Shown here: piece by piece, positions 55,495-63,155 of the stretch
Layout: each line of letters starts with the position of its first letter
Position numbering within the stretch: the first letter of the stretch is position 1
DNA from: Lewinellaceae bacterium SD302
GTDB taxonomy: Bacteria; Bacteroidota; Bacteroidia; Chitinophagales; Saprospiraceae
DNA: 64,000 nt
Direction of reading: 5' to 3'
Assembly: GCA_002591745.1 (NCBI GenBank)
Contig: PDLQ01000012.1
Coordinates: forward strand, 1 to 64,000
Program-made: the position numbers and the translations under genes
The notes under the pieces: model-generated
Told to the model about the DNA's origin: nothing
Database searches by the model: none
Seen by the model: only the letters and a program-made list of their open reading frames with translations

Positions 55495-55581
55495 TGAGAC
55501 GTAAAGGAAAGATAAATTTCTGTAACCGTCGGCAGCTGCTATTGATTCGTCGGATAAGGACGTTCCAATCCTCACTTTACA

Positions 55582-57504
55582 TTACTGCTTGATGAGTTTT
55601 TTTACCGCCCAGGTTCCATCGGTATCATCTTTGACGTAGAGGTAGTAAACGCCAATCGGCAACTGTTGCAAGTTGATCTGGTTACTACCTGGCTCAAGTG
55701 ATCCTTGTATTGCGACTACTCCATTTACATCCATGAGGCGATATTCGGATAAACTGACCGACGGATCAGCAGACAACCATACCGCCTCGCTGGCAGGATT
55801 GGGAACAAGTTGAATTTGTTCCGCAGCGTTTTCTATTATACTCGTAGACATGGTGACTGTGATGCTGTCCACCGCTTGAGCATTTCCGGCGAAATTGAAG
55901 TTCTCTGTGTCGTAGGTATAAAATACTGGAAAGGTTCCGACACCGGTAGCCATGGGGTCGAAACTAAATGTCAGTCCGTTGCCATCGTCTGATACACCCA
56001 GACCGCTATATACACCACCCGGTGGGTTACCGCCGCCTAAGTCGCTTACGATGCCACCATCGATACTGATGCTATCTATCGTGATTGAAAACTCGATGGT
56101 AGAAACTGCTGTTTCAAATACCTCAAGTAGATCATAGCTTGGGTCCATACATCCATTGGAGTCTATGTAGGTGTAAGTTATTAGGTAGGTTCCAGAATCT
56201 GGAACCGCAGAGGGATCAAAGGTAAAGGTAAGACCATTGCCATCGTCGGTTACACCGCTTCCGCTGTATATACCGCCAATGGGGGTTCCTCCTCCTATAC
56301 CGGAGACCGGGTCACTATTTACTTCGATAGAATCTTGATTTAACTCCAGATTGGATGTAGGCAAAGGATAAACATCTAACTGAATCTCCGCGTAGGGTCT
56401 GCAATCGTAATTCTGTGGTGCTGGCCAGAGTCGTGCGTAAAGAAAGCCGCTATCACCAAAAACATTAGCAGGAAGTTCATTGCCGGATATTGTTGCAACA
56501 CCACCCTCAAAATCATCGCTTTGAAGTATATGTAAAATCGTAAAGTTACCAGACTGCCAGATATATGGATTTTCGACGATTTCCGGGCTATGAAAAATCA
56601 CCACAGAGTAATCGTTACAAGAATTAACGATGCCATCCAGCGTTTCTGCATCATTTATATCAATGGATATTTCATCATAGGGTTCCCAAGTACAGACAGC
56701 ATCAGGATTAACCTCCATGGAAACGATCTCTGGACAGATACATGCTACGGGTGGGGTGATTGCCTCAAGACGAATATTATCGAAGGCTATTTCCTCTCCA
56801 ACTGAATTAGAGATGACCCGTATTGACAAGGACAACGTATAGGCTGTATCAGGCACTGGAACCGTAAAGCTATACTCTGTGAACTCATTGGATACATATC
56901 CTTCTTCTCCATCACCGTCACAATCTTCGTCCAGATTCAAAGGTTGGTTCGACATTTCATTTGCAGTGTTACACTCCAAATCAGGCGAAAAGCAAAGTCC
57001 TTCTACCGTCGGATTAGAAAAATTATAACCATAAAAGACTTTCAAACCTTCTCCAGCATCCCACCGAGCCCGATAGTCTCCGCAAGGCCCAGCCCCATTG
57101 GCAACCAGAATTTTACAGGTTATTTCCGACGCTCCTTCAATGCGAATAGCCCCTAAACGAAGAAATTGCCAATCATTATTATTAGCGCAATCATCACCAT
57201 CAAGATTTTCGGCAGCAAAGAAATGCTCACCACTTTGTGAAACGTATTGATTATTTACGTTGATCGGTACCGGCTCCGAGCCTATGTGATATAGCTCATC
57301 GTTCACATTTACTACACGCCCAAAATAGCTATCTGAGTCTCCGTCTCCAATGGCAAAGGAGGCGCTTGAATAATAGCGATCTCCTTCTCCATTGGTTTCA
57401 AAATCTTCCTGAAAAAAAGTGACTTGGCCAGATAGGTCGGATAGGAATAACAAAGAGACAACCAGCAGGCAAATCGTAGAAAGAAAATCTTGTAAGTTTT
57501 TCAT
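55582..57504 (-). CDS. secreted T9SS-sorted protein of unknown function
   Basis: 640 residues. Signal peptide (about 1-26), an N-terminal domain (about 28-255) beginning FFQEDFETNGEGDRYYS, which resembles jelly-roll/concanavalin-type extracellular domains and has many Cys and Asp/Asn residues. Two adjacent Ig-like repeats share GGGTPIGGIYSGSGVTDDGN and GGGNPPGGVYSGLGVSDDGN. A type A T9SS tail (about 560-640) has LVPNPASEAVWL, LMDVNGVVAIQG and LPIGVYYLYV. It is exported by T9SS. It lies 87 bases upstream of the DUF2064 gene on the same strand; membership in that operon is uncertain. Confidence 0.85.
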   Translation of the reverse strand: MKNLQDFLSTICLLVVSLLFLSDLSGQVTFFQEDFETNGEGDRYYSSASFAIGDGDSDSYFGRVVNVNDELYHIGSEPVPINVNNQYVSQSGEHFFAAENLDGDDCANNNDWQFLRLGAIRIEGASEITCKILVANGAGPCGDYRARWDAGEGLKVFYGYNFSNPTVEGLCFSPDLECNTANEMSNQPLNLDEDCDGDGEEGYVSNEFTEYSFTVPVPDTAYTLSLSIRVISNSVGEEIAFDNIRLEAITPPVACICPEIVSMEVNPDAVCTWEPYDEISIDINDAETLDGIVNSCNDYSVVIFHSPEIVENPYIWQSGNFTILHILQSDDFEGGVATISGNELPANVFGDSGFLYARLWPAPQNYDCRPYAEIQLDVYPLPTSNLELNQDSIEVNSDPVSGIGGGTPIGGIYSGSGVTDDGNGLTFTFDPSAVPDSGTYLITYTYIDSNGCMDPSYDLLEVFETAVSTIEFSITIDSISIDGGIVSDLGGGNPPGGVYSGLGVSDDGNGLTFSFDPMATGVGTFPVFYTYDTENFNFAGNAQAVDSITVTMSTSIIENAAEQIQLVPNPASEAVWLSADPSVSLSEYRLMDVNGVVAIQGSLEPGSNQINLQQLPIGVYYLYVKDDTDGTWAVKKLIKQ

Positions 57505-57649
57505 TACTTAGGGATTATGTCGGTATTCGGTGAGATTATCAACAAATATAATTAGATGCAATACACTCCCAAACCTACCGTCAGTTTTAACTTTTTAACA
57601 TCTCCGCAAATATTCTTTCCAAAAATTTCCTTTCGAGGAAGGAACTAAT

Positions 57650-57657
57650 TATCTTTG
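57650..57657 (+). promoter_or_regulatory. -7 promoter element of the tRNA-His gene
   Basis: TATCTTTG, exact TAnnTTTG, 30 bases upstream of the tRNA. Confidence 0.65.
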
Positions 57658-57686
57658 CGTCGCTTTATAACAAAGCACACCAACAT

Positions 57687-57761
57687 GGTAGTTGTAGCTC
57701 AGTTGGTTAGAGCGCTGGATTGTGATTCCAGAGGTCGCCGGTTCGAACCCGGTCTTCTACC
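57687..57761 (+). tRNA. tRNA-His(GUG)
   Basis: Anticodon loop TTGTGAT closed by CTGGA/TCCAG, D-arm GCTCAGTTGGTTAGAGC, T-arm GCCGGTTCGAACCCGGT. G-1 (57687) opposite C73 (57761) is the histidine identity pair. CCA is not encoded. The acceptor arms GTAGTTG and CTTCTAC leave two adjacent U-U mismatches (5-68 and 6-67). Confidence 0.93.
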
Positions 57762-57768
57762 CCAAAAT

Positions 57769-57806
57769 AAAATGCCTGGTCCTTTCGGCCAGGCATTTTT
57801 TGTTTT
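57769..57806 (+). terminator. terminator of the tRNA-His gene
   Basis: AATGCCTGG (57771-57779) pairs with CCAGGCATT (57789-57797), followed by TTTTGTTTT. Confidence 0.92.
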
Positions 57807-57819
57807 CAGCAAAACCTTA

Positions 57820-57976
57820 AGAGCTTGTTTGGGAATAGCTATGAACGGAAAAACAATGATTTATGGTTCTGACTACACCATAAAAATGTGAGCTTGGCGG
57901 GTCAAGCGATCTATTTTTGGTGACGCCAGGTTCATAAATGCTTGCTTTTCAGGAAATAGAAATCCAAACAAGCTCT
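57820..57976. mobile_element. MITE-like element with 13-bp terminal inverted repeats
   Basis: 157 bp bounded by AGAGCTTGTTTGG (57820-57832) and CCAAACAAGCTCT (57964-57976), perfect inverted repeats, no open frame of note. A 40-bp derivative of the right end with both termini lies at 44312-44351. A target duplication is not clear. The lone AACAAGCTCT at 18701-18710 may be a further relic. Confidence 0.65.
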
Positions 57977-58050
57977 CAGTTCATCAGGTAATATCAGTGC
58001 TCACCAGCTTTACCGCTAATTACATTCAGGATCTTGCCCTAAACAGTTGA

Positions 58051-59136
58051 TCAGTTACCCTTTGGTTTCAGGCCCAGTTTAGCGCTGATCACGTGGCTAA
58101 AAGTTGAGCGCTCATCCCCCAGATCAGTGTAGGCATAATCCACGAATAGCTGACCAACCTTGAGGCCAAGGCCAAGGCTGGGCCGGCTGTTGATGTTTTC
58201 CGTGCCATCAAAATCAAGCACCTGCTGAAACTGGCTGACGCCGGCACGTACGAAAACGAACTCTCCGTAGCTGGTTTCCAGCCCGAAAGCCGGGTCGATA
58301 CTAAAGGGGTCGCCGGAAATCAGGGTATTGCGCTGGCCGTCGGTAGAGACAATCAGGTCCAGTTCAGCATCCAATCGAATTTTATCGTTGAACTGAAAAC
58401 GGCGCATCGCACCGAGCATGATCTGTGGCTTGGTAATCTCCACACTATTGATCGGAATGGAGTTATTCGTAATCTCCAGAATTTCCCGCTCTTCGTCGGT
58501 GAAACTGAAAGACCAGGCGTTAAAAGTCGTCGTAATATCGCGAGCCAGTAAACCGAAAATCCAGTTACCACGCTCCAGTTGTGCCCCCAGGTCAAGGCCG
58601 AAACCCCAACTGGTGGCAAATGGACCGATCCGACGGTGCACCACTTTCACATTACCACCAATGCGCAGCGGCCCTTTGCCATTCTTGTTGTAGGAGCGGG
58701 CGTAGGTGCCCAAAAAAGCATAATCCGCAGAGGAAAACTCTACGACATTATCAAAATTGATGGTCCCGTCGCTTTCATAAAGTGACAGTGTGTTCGGAAT
58801 TTGATCGATACCAAAGCGGATCAGACTAAGACCAATGCGCTGATTGTTATTATTCAGTGGTAAGGTAAAGCCGAGATAATCGTAATTGCCTACGCCACCA
58901 AACCACTCAGAGTGCATTGCCCCAATCTCCACACCGCGTTCAGCGGGTAATCCAGCCAGTCCGGCGGGGTTCCAGGCACCACTAAAGACATCTTGTTGCC
59001 CGGCAATAACCGCACCACCCATCCCCTGGGCTTTGGCTCCCGGCCCGATGCTCAGAAATTCGTTGCTGTATTTTTGTCCTAGCAAAGTAGCAAGGCTGGC
59101 AAGAAACAGGTAAGCGAGTAAAATTGATCGAATCAT
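58051..59136 (-). CDS. PorV/PorQ-family outer-membrane protein
   Basis: 361 residues. Signal peptide (about 1-20), then FLSIGPGAKAQGMGGAVIAG ... VFSGAWNPAGLAGL, the N-terminal hallmark of the FadL-like PorV/PorQ family linked to type IX secretion. The rest is a 14-strand-type barrel ending SHVISAKLGLKPKGN. PorV shuttles T9SS cargo to the attachment complex, and several T9SS cargo proteins are encoded in this window. Which paralogue this is (PorV, PorQ or another) cannot be decided. Monocistronic; the 288-base spacer 59137-59424 shows nothing I can support. Confidence 0.82.
   Translation of the reverse strand: MIRSILLAYLFLASLATLLGQKYSNEFLSIGPGAKAQGMGGAVIAGQQDVFSGAWNPAGLAGLPAERGVEIGAMHSEWFGGVGNYDYLGFTLPLNNNNQRIGLSLIRFGIDQIPNTLSLYESDGTINFDNVVEFSSADYAFLGTYARSYNKNGKGPLRIGGNVKVVHRRIGPFATSWGFGLDLGAQLERGNWIFGLLARDITTTFNAWSFSFTDEEREILEITNNSIPINSVEITKPQIMLGAMRRFQFNDKIRLDAELDLIVSTDGQRNTLISGDPFSIDPAFGLETSYGEFVFVRAGVSQFQQVLDFDGTENINSRPSLGLGLKVGQLFVDYAYTDLGDERSTFSHVISAKLGLKPKGN
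59083..59091 (-). repeat. GCTACTTTG motif, copy 14
   Basis: Minus strand CTTGCTACTTTGCTAGGAC, inside the signal-peptide codons (LATLLGQ) of the PorV/PorQ-like gene. It may be chance coding use. Confidence 0.55.
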
Positions 59137-59424
59137 CTAGAAAAAATCGTTGTAACTGAAAGAGTAGTGTAGAATCCGTTGAAACTTTTACTTCCGGCCC
59201 AGGAGTGGCAACTATCTGATTACATTTCACCCCAAGAACGGTCACTTAGCGTAGCCAAACTCCCAACCTCAGCACTCGTCTGATCAAATATCTCCCGACT
59301 CTCAAGTTTCAGTGGGTTCTTTGGCTAACGGATTGACCCGGCGCTTAGGTCTATCAGCTTCGTCATTTAATAGCACAAAGAAATGAAAAGCGGTACATTC
59401 GTCGTATAATAACAACCGAATCTT

Positions 59425-60111
59425 ATGTCCGCTCCCGTCGTTGATTTAATGAACGCCACGATCAGCCAGGCCAAAAACGTCGTCTTGAGCCAGGTGAATC
59501 TAAAGGTGGCCGCCGGAGAATTCACCTATCTGGTCGGGCGTACGGGAAGTGGTAAAAGCAGTCTTCTCAAAACTCTCTACGGCGACCTGCCCCTGGGAGG
59601 CGGCAGCGGGAAAGTGGCTGGTTTCGACCTCAAAAAACTGAATCGCCACCGCATCCCTAAACTTCGCCGCAAACTGGGCATCGTTTTTCAGGATTACAAC
59701 CTGCTCATGGACCGCAGCGTGAGTCAAAATCTTGATTTCGTTCTCCGTGCTACCGGACACAAGGACAAGAACAAACGAGCAACCCGAATCGCCGAAGTTC
59801 TTGCCGCCGTGGACCTTACACACAAGACCAATGAGCCCCCCCACGCCCTCAGCGGTGGAGAACGTCAGCGGATTGCCTTCGCCCGGGCCTTACTCAATCA
59901 CCCGGAAATTCTGATAGCTGACGAAGCCACAGGAAACCTCGATCCTGAGACCAGCGACGAGATTCTGTTACTCATGCGACAACTGGCCGAACAAGAGAAT
60001 TGCGCCGTCATCTTCGCTACCCACGATTACCGGATACTGGAAAACTTTCAGGCGCGCATCATCCGCTGCCACGAGGGAAAGGTGTTTAATCAGGAAGAAA
60101 TGCGGCTATGA
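59425..60111 (+). CDS. ftsE: FtsE-like cell-division ABC ATPase
   Basis: 228 residues. ABC ATPase of the FtsE/LolD class: Walker A GRTGSGKSS (about 38-46), Q-loop GIVFQDYNLL, signature LSGGERQRIAFARAL, Walker B ILIADEATGNLDPE, H-loop in IFATHDYRIL. With FtsX it controls cell-wall hydrolases at the septum. ftsX is not downstream: the next gene is a small unknown one 213 bases away. The FtsE call rests on the overall pattern (VFQDYNLLMDRSV); LolD-like transporters are the alternative. Confidence 0.8.
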   Translation: MSAPVVDLMNATISQAKNVVLSQVNLKVAAGEFTYLVGRTGSGKSSLLKTLYGDLPLGGGSGKVAGFDLKKLNRHRIPKLRRKLGIVFQDYNLLMDRSVSQNLDFVLRATGHKDKNKRATRIAEVLAAVDLTHKTNEPPHALSGGERQRIAFARALLNHPEILIADEATGNLDPETSDEILLLMRQLAEQENCAVIFATHDYRILENFQARIIRCHEGKVFNQEEMRL

Positions 60112-60164
60112 CCCCGTCAGTACACTTGATGACTTCAGGAAGAGGTAGGCTGACGGCTGTTTTT

Positions 60165-60248
60165 GATTAGCAATTCATGATATTTGATTCTTGATTTTGC
60201 GAAACATGCGTACACGCCGCTTTGACTATAAATCACGAATCGCTAATC
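60165..60248. repeat. imperfect palindrome behind ftsE
   Basis: GATTAGCAATTCATGATATT (60165-60184) pairs imperfectly with AAATCACGAATCGCTAATC (60230-60248). Motif copy 15 follows 49 bases later. Confidence 0.65.
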
Positions 60249-60296
60249 ATTGAGGCACTTTTCAGCCCCCTGAACCTTCAGCCTTCCTAAATCATT

Positions 60297-60305
60297 GCTA
60301 CTTTG
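60297..60305 (+). repeat. GCTACTTTG motif, copy 15
   Basis: Reads CATTGCTACTTTGAAGAC, ending 19 bases before the ATG at 60325 and in that gene's orientation, as a promoter -7 element would. Confidence 0.8.
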
Positions 60306-60324
60306 AAGACAAAATAATTTCCCC

Positions 60325-60603
60325 ATGCGCGTAATCGGCAACATTGCCCATCCTACCCTTAAGATCACCGTATTTGAAACGGATACTCGCTTCCCCGTGC
60401 AATTCGAAGCAGGTGGTGTGGCCCAGATTTTCCGGTTCCGGCGAGGTGGCCAAATTGAGAAGCTGTCGGACATCAAAGCCATCGTCGATGACACTATGTG
60501 CAAAGGAGTGCTAGAAGGTCTGAAACGCCAAAACAAACTGATGGTAAGCACCCAGGCGAGAAAAGCCACGGAAGAATCGGATGACTTACCTTCCATTATT
60601 TAG
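60325..60603 (+). CDS. small conserved protein of unknown function
   Basis: 92 residues, no signal peptide. MRVIGNIAHPTLKITVFETDTRFPVQFEAGGVAQIFRFRRGG is a compact beta-rich start, then IVDDTMCKGVLEGLKRQNK as a helix. The balanced hydrophobic pattern and tidy spacing (38 bases before lpxD) argue that it is a real gene, probably conserved in Bacteroidota. Function unknown. Motif copy 15 is its likely promoter region. Confidence 0.65.
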   Translation: MRVIGNIAHPTLKITVFETDTRFPVQFEAGGVAQIFRFRRGGQIEKLSDIKAIVDDTMCKGVLEGLKRQNKLMVSTQARKATEESDDLPSII

Positions 60604-60641
60604 TCCCTACAGTTTACCTTTAAGCCAAGTAAACAAGTTTA

Positions 60642-61682
60642 ATGCAAATTAGCGTAGCCAAAGTAGCCGAACTAGTAGGAGGAACCGTGGATGGTGATTC
60701 AAATACGTTGATCGACCGCCCCGCCAAGATAGAGGAAGCCGGCCCCGGCAGCATTTCTTTCCTGGGGAATATGCGCTACGAACCTTACGTCTACACCAGT
60801 AGAGCTGCAGCATTGCTGGTGCCGGTAGACTTCATCCCCCGCAAGCCCTACCAGCCCGCGTTAATCCGGGTGGAAGAGGTCTACACTGCCGTAGGGCAAT
60901 TACTGTCAGCTTTTAACATCGACCCCTCCGCCGGCTTGCCCGCCAGTATTTCCGAAAAAGCCAGTGTGGATGAAGATGCCCAGTTGGGTAACGGCGTCAG
61001 TATCGGGCGATTTTCCATCGTGGAAAAAGGTACTCAACTGGGTACTGATACCCGTTTGATGGACCAGGTTTTCATTGGTGCCGACTGTAAGATTGGTAAG
61101 AATTGCCTTTTCTACCCCGGCGTTCGGATCATGCACGGCAGCGTGATCGGCGACAATTGCGTCATTCATTCAAACACCGTTATCGGCGGGGATGGCTTTG
61201 GCTTCGCGCCGAGAGAAGATGGCTCCTACACTAAAGTACCGCAAGTGGGGAACGTCATTTTGGAAGCCGACGTAGAGATCGGCACCAATTGCTCCGTAGA
61301 CCGGGCGACCATGGGGTCTACGATCATCCGTCGTGGGGTGAAGCTCGACAACCTTATCCAAATCGGCCACAACGTAGAGATTGGAGCGGATACTGTGATT
61401 GCCTCCCAGGCTGGAGTAGCCGGGAGTACCAAGATTGGGCCTTCTTGTAAAGTTGGAGGTCAGGCAGGCTTTGCTGGTCACCTCACCATTGCGGCAGGGT
61501 CATCCTTTCAGGCCCAAAGCGGCATTGCGGGGAATGTAAAACAAGAAAACGGCACCTATTTTGGGTCGCCGGCCATTGATTACGGCAATTTTGTGCGTAG
61601 TAGCGTAGTATTCAAACAGTTGCCAGAGTTGGCTAAAACCGTAGCCAGGCTAGAGAAAAAGCTCAAAGAGCTGGAGAAATAG
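60642..61682 (+). CDS. lpxD: UDP-3-O-acylglucosamine N-acyltransferase
   Basis: 346 residues. Third lipid A step: N-acylation of UDP-3-O-acyl-glucosamine. N-terminal uridine-binding domain (about 1-100, KVAELVGGTVDGD, ISFLGNMRYEPYVYTSRAAALLV), then a left-handed beta-helix of hexapeptide repeats (about 105-310). The catalytic histidine is in LIQIGHNVEIGAD; the C-terminal coiled coil is LPELAKTVARLEKKLKELEK. First of three clustered lipid A genes. Its codons 6-8 contain the GCTACTTTG 9-mer on the opposite strand (60659-60667). Confidence 0.94.
   Translation: MQISVAKVAELVGGTVDGDSNTLIDRPAKIEEAGPGSISFLGNMRYEPYVYTSRAAALLVPVDFIPRKPYQPALIRVEEVYTAVGQLLSAFNIDPSAGLPASISEKASVDEDAQLGNGVSIGRFSIVEKGTQLGTDTRLMDQVFIGADCKIGKNCLFYPGVRIMHGSVIGDNCVIHSNTVIGGDGFGFAPREDGSYTKVPQVGNVILEADVEIGTNCSVDRATMGSTIIRRGVKLDNLIQIGHNVEIGADTVIASQAGVAGSTKIGPSCKVGGQAGFAGHLTIAAGSSFQAQSGIAGNVKQENGTYFGSPAIDYGNFVRSSVVFKQLPELAKTVARLEKKLKELEK
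60659..60667 (-). repeat. GCTACTTTG 9-mer inside lpxD
   Basis: Copy 16: minus strand GGCTACTTTGGCTAC within the codons for VAKVAE. The flanks differ from the consensus, so this one is probably chance. Confidence 0.35.
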
Positions 61683-61725
61683 TTCAGCTTACTGCGAGCA
61701 GAATTGGCCCTTCGCCAGATCGGTG

Positions 61726-61733
61726 TATCTTTG
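61726..61733 (+). promoter_or_regulatory. promoter of lpxC-fabZ
   Basis: TATCTTTG (exact TAnnTTTG) with TTG at 61704-61706, 19 bases upstream, a good Bacteroidota -33/-7 pair. It lies 25 bases before ATG 61759 and places the longer open frame (61723) out of reach. Confidence 0.7.
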
Positions 61734-61758
61734 CGGCCGATTAGGATTTACACAGTCT

Positions 61759-63150
61759 ATGAAACAAACAACGATCAGCGCCGCACGTAGTATCAAAGGT
61801 ACTGGCCTGCATACTGGCGCGGATGTCAATCTCACCTTTCGCCCGGCTCCCACCGATCACGGGATCAAATTCCAGCGAATTGACCTCGACGGTCAGCCCG
61901 TCATCGATGCCGATGTAAAACGGGTAGTCAGCACCGAGCGCTCTACTACGCTGGGGCAAAATGGTGCCACCATCTCAACGGTAGAGCACGTACTCTCGGC
62001 ACTGGCGGGTCTACAAGTCGACAATGTACTCATTGAGATCGACGGGCCCGAAATGCCCATCATGGACGGCAGCGCCCGCCCCTTTGCCGCCGCATTAAAT
62101 GACGCCGGCATTGAAGAGCAGGACGAAGAGCGGGAATACTTTGTCGTTGAAACGCCCATCAGTTACCGCGATGAGGAGAGCGGCTCCGAAATGATAGCCC
62201 TGCCCTACGATGGTTATGAGGTGCTCTGCATGATCGACTTCGACAGTCCCGTACTCGGCCAACAGTACGCTACCCTGAATGAACTCGGAGAGTACGAAAC
62301 GGAAATTGCCCCCTGTCGAACTTTCGTTTTCCTCCACGAACTAGAGCAGCTCTTCGAGCACAACCTGATCAAAGGAGGCGACCTGAACAATGCCATCGTC
62401 ATCGCAGACTACGGCGTTCCACAAGACCGGTTAGACCGGCTGGCCAAAAAACTTAACCGTGAAAGCGTGGAAGTCAACGAGGCCGGCATCCTGAATACCC
62501 TGGACCTGCAATTCCACAATGAGCCCGCCCGCCACAAGCTGCTGGACGTAATAGGCGACCTACAACTGCTTGGAGCTCCCATAAAAGGCCGGATTCTGGC
62601 CAAAAAGCCCGGCCACCGGGTGAATGCCGAGTTCACCAAACTCCTCAAGAAAGCTTACACGGATCAGCGTCGCCTTAAGGGCAAGCCCAAATACGATCCG
62701 AACGCAAAACCCGTTTTCGATATCAAGGACATTACTTCCATGATGCCCCACCGCTATCCATTTTCTTTGATCGACAAGATCATCGAATTGGAAGGCAACC
62801 GCATCGTGGGTATTAAGAATGTGACCTTCAACGAGAACTTTTTCATGGGGCATTTCCCCGGCAACCCGGTCATGCCGGGTGTATTGTTAATCGAATGTAT
62901 GGCCCAGACCGGCGGATTGTTGGTGCTGAGCCCTCAGGAGAATCCCAGCGACTGGGACACCTTCTTTTTAAAAATTGAGAACGCCAAGTTTAAGAGTTTC
63001 GTAGTTCCAGGAGACACCGTGATCTTCAAAATGGAGCTGATCGCCCCCGTACGCCGGGGCATTTGCCAAATGCAGGGGACAGCCTACGTTGGTAACAAGA
63101 TCGTAGCGGAAGCGGACCTGGTAGCACAAATCGTAAACCGGACACTCTAA
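61759..63150 (+). CDS. lpxC: bifunctional LpxC deacetylase / FabZ dehydratase
   Basis: 463 residues from ATG 61759. Residues about 1-305 are LpxC, the zinc deacetylase that commits UDP-3-O-acyl-GlcNAc to lipid A: GTGLHTG, TVEHVLSALAG (zinc His), FHNEPARHKLLDVIGDLQLLG (zinc His/Asp region). Residues about 318-463 are FabZ, the 3-hydroxyacyl-ACP dehydratase: MPHRYPFSLIDKI, catalytic His/Glu around GHFPGNPVMPGVLLIE. The fusion is characteristic of Bacteroidota and couples lipid A and fatty-acid synthesis. It has its own promoter; lpxA follows after 5 bases. Confidence 0.96.
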   Translation: MKQTTISAARSIKGTGLHTGADVNLTFRPAPTDHGIKFQRIDLDGQPVIDADVKRVVSTERSTTLGQNGATISTVEHVLSALAGLQVDNVLIEIDGPEMPIMDGSARPFAAALNDAGIEEQDEEREYFVVETPISYRDEESGSEMIALPYDGYEVLCMIDFDSPVLGQQYATLNELGEYETEIAPCRTFVFLHELEQLFEHNLIKGGDLNNAIVIADYGVPQDRLDRLAKKLNRESVEVNEAGILNTLDLQFHNEPARHKLLDVIGDLQLLGAPIKGRILAKKPGHRVNAEFTKLLKKAYTDQRRLKGKPKYDPNAKPVFDIKDITSMMPHRYPFSLIDKIIELEGNRIVGIKNVTFNENFFMGHFPGNPVMPGVLLIECMAQTGGLLVLSPQENPSDWDTFFLKIENAKFKSFVVPGDTVIFKMELIAPVRRGICQMQGTAYVGNKIVAEADLVAQIVNRTL

Positions 63151-63155
63151 ATCTC

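Noticed and set aside
57655-57891. Plus-strand frame with VAQLVRALDCDSRGRRFEPG
   Set aside because: It is a translation of tRNA-His.
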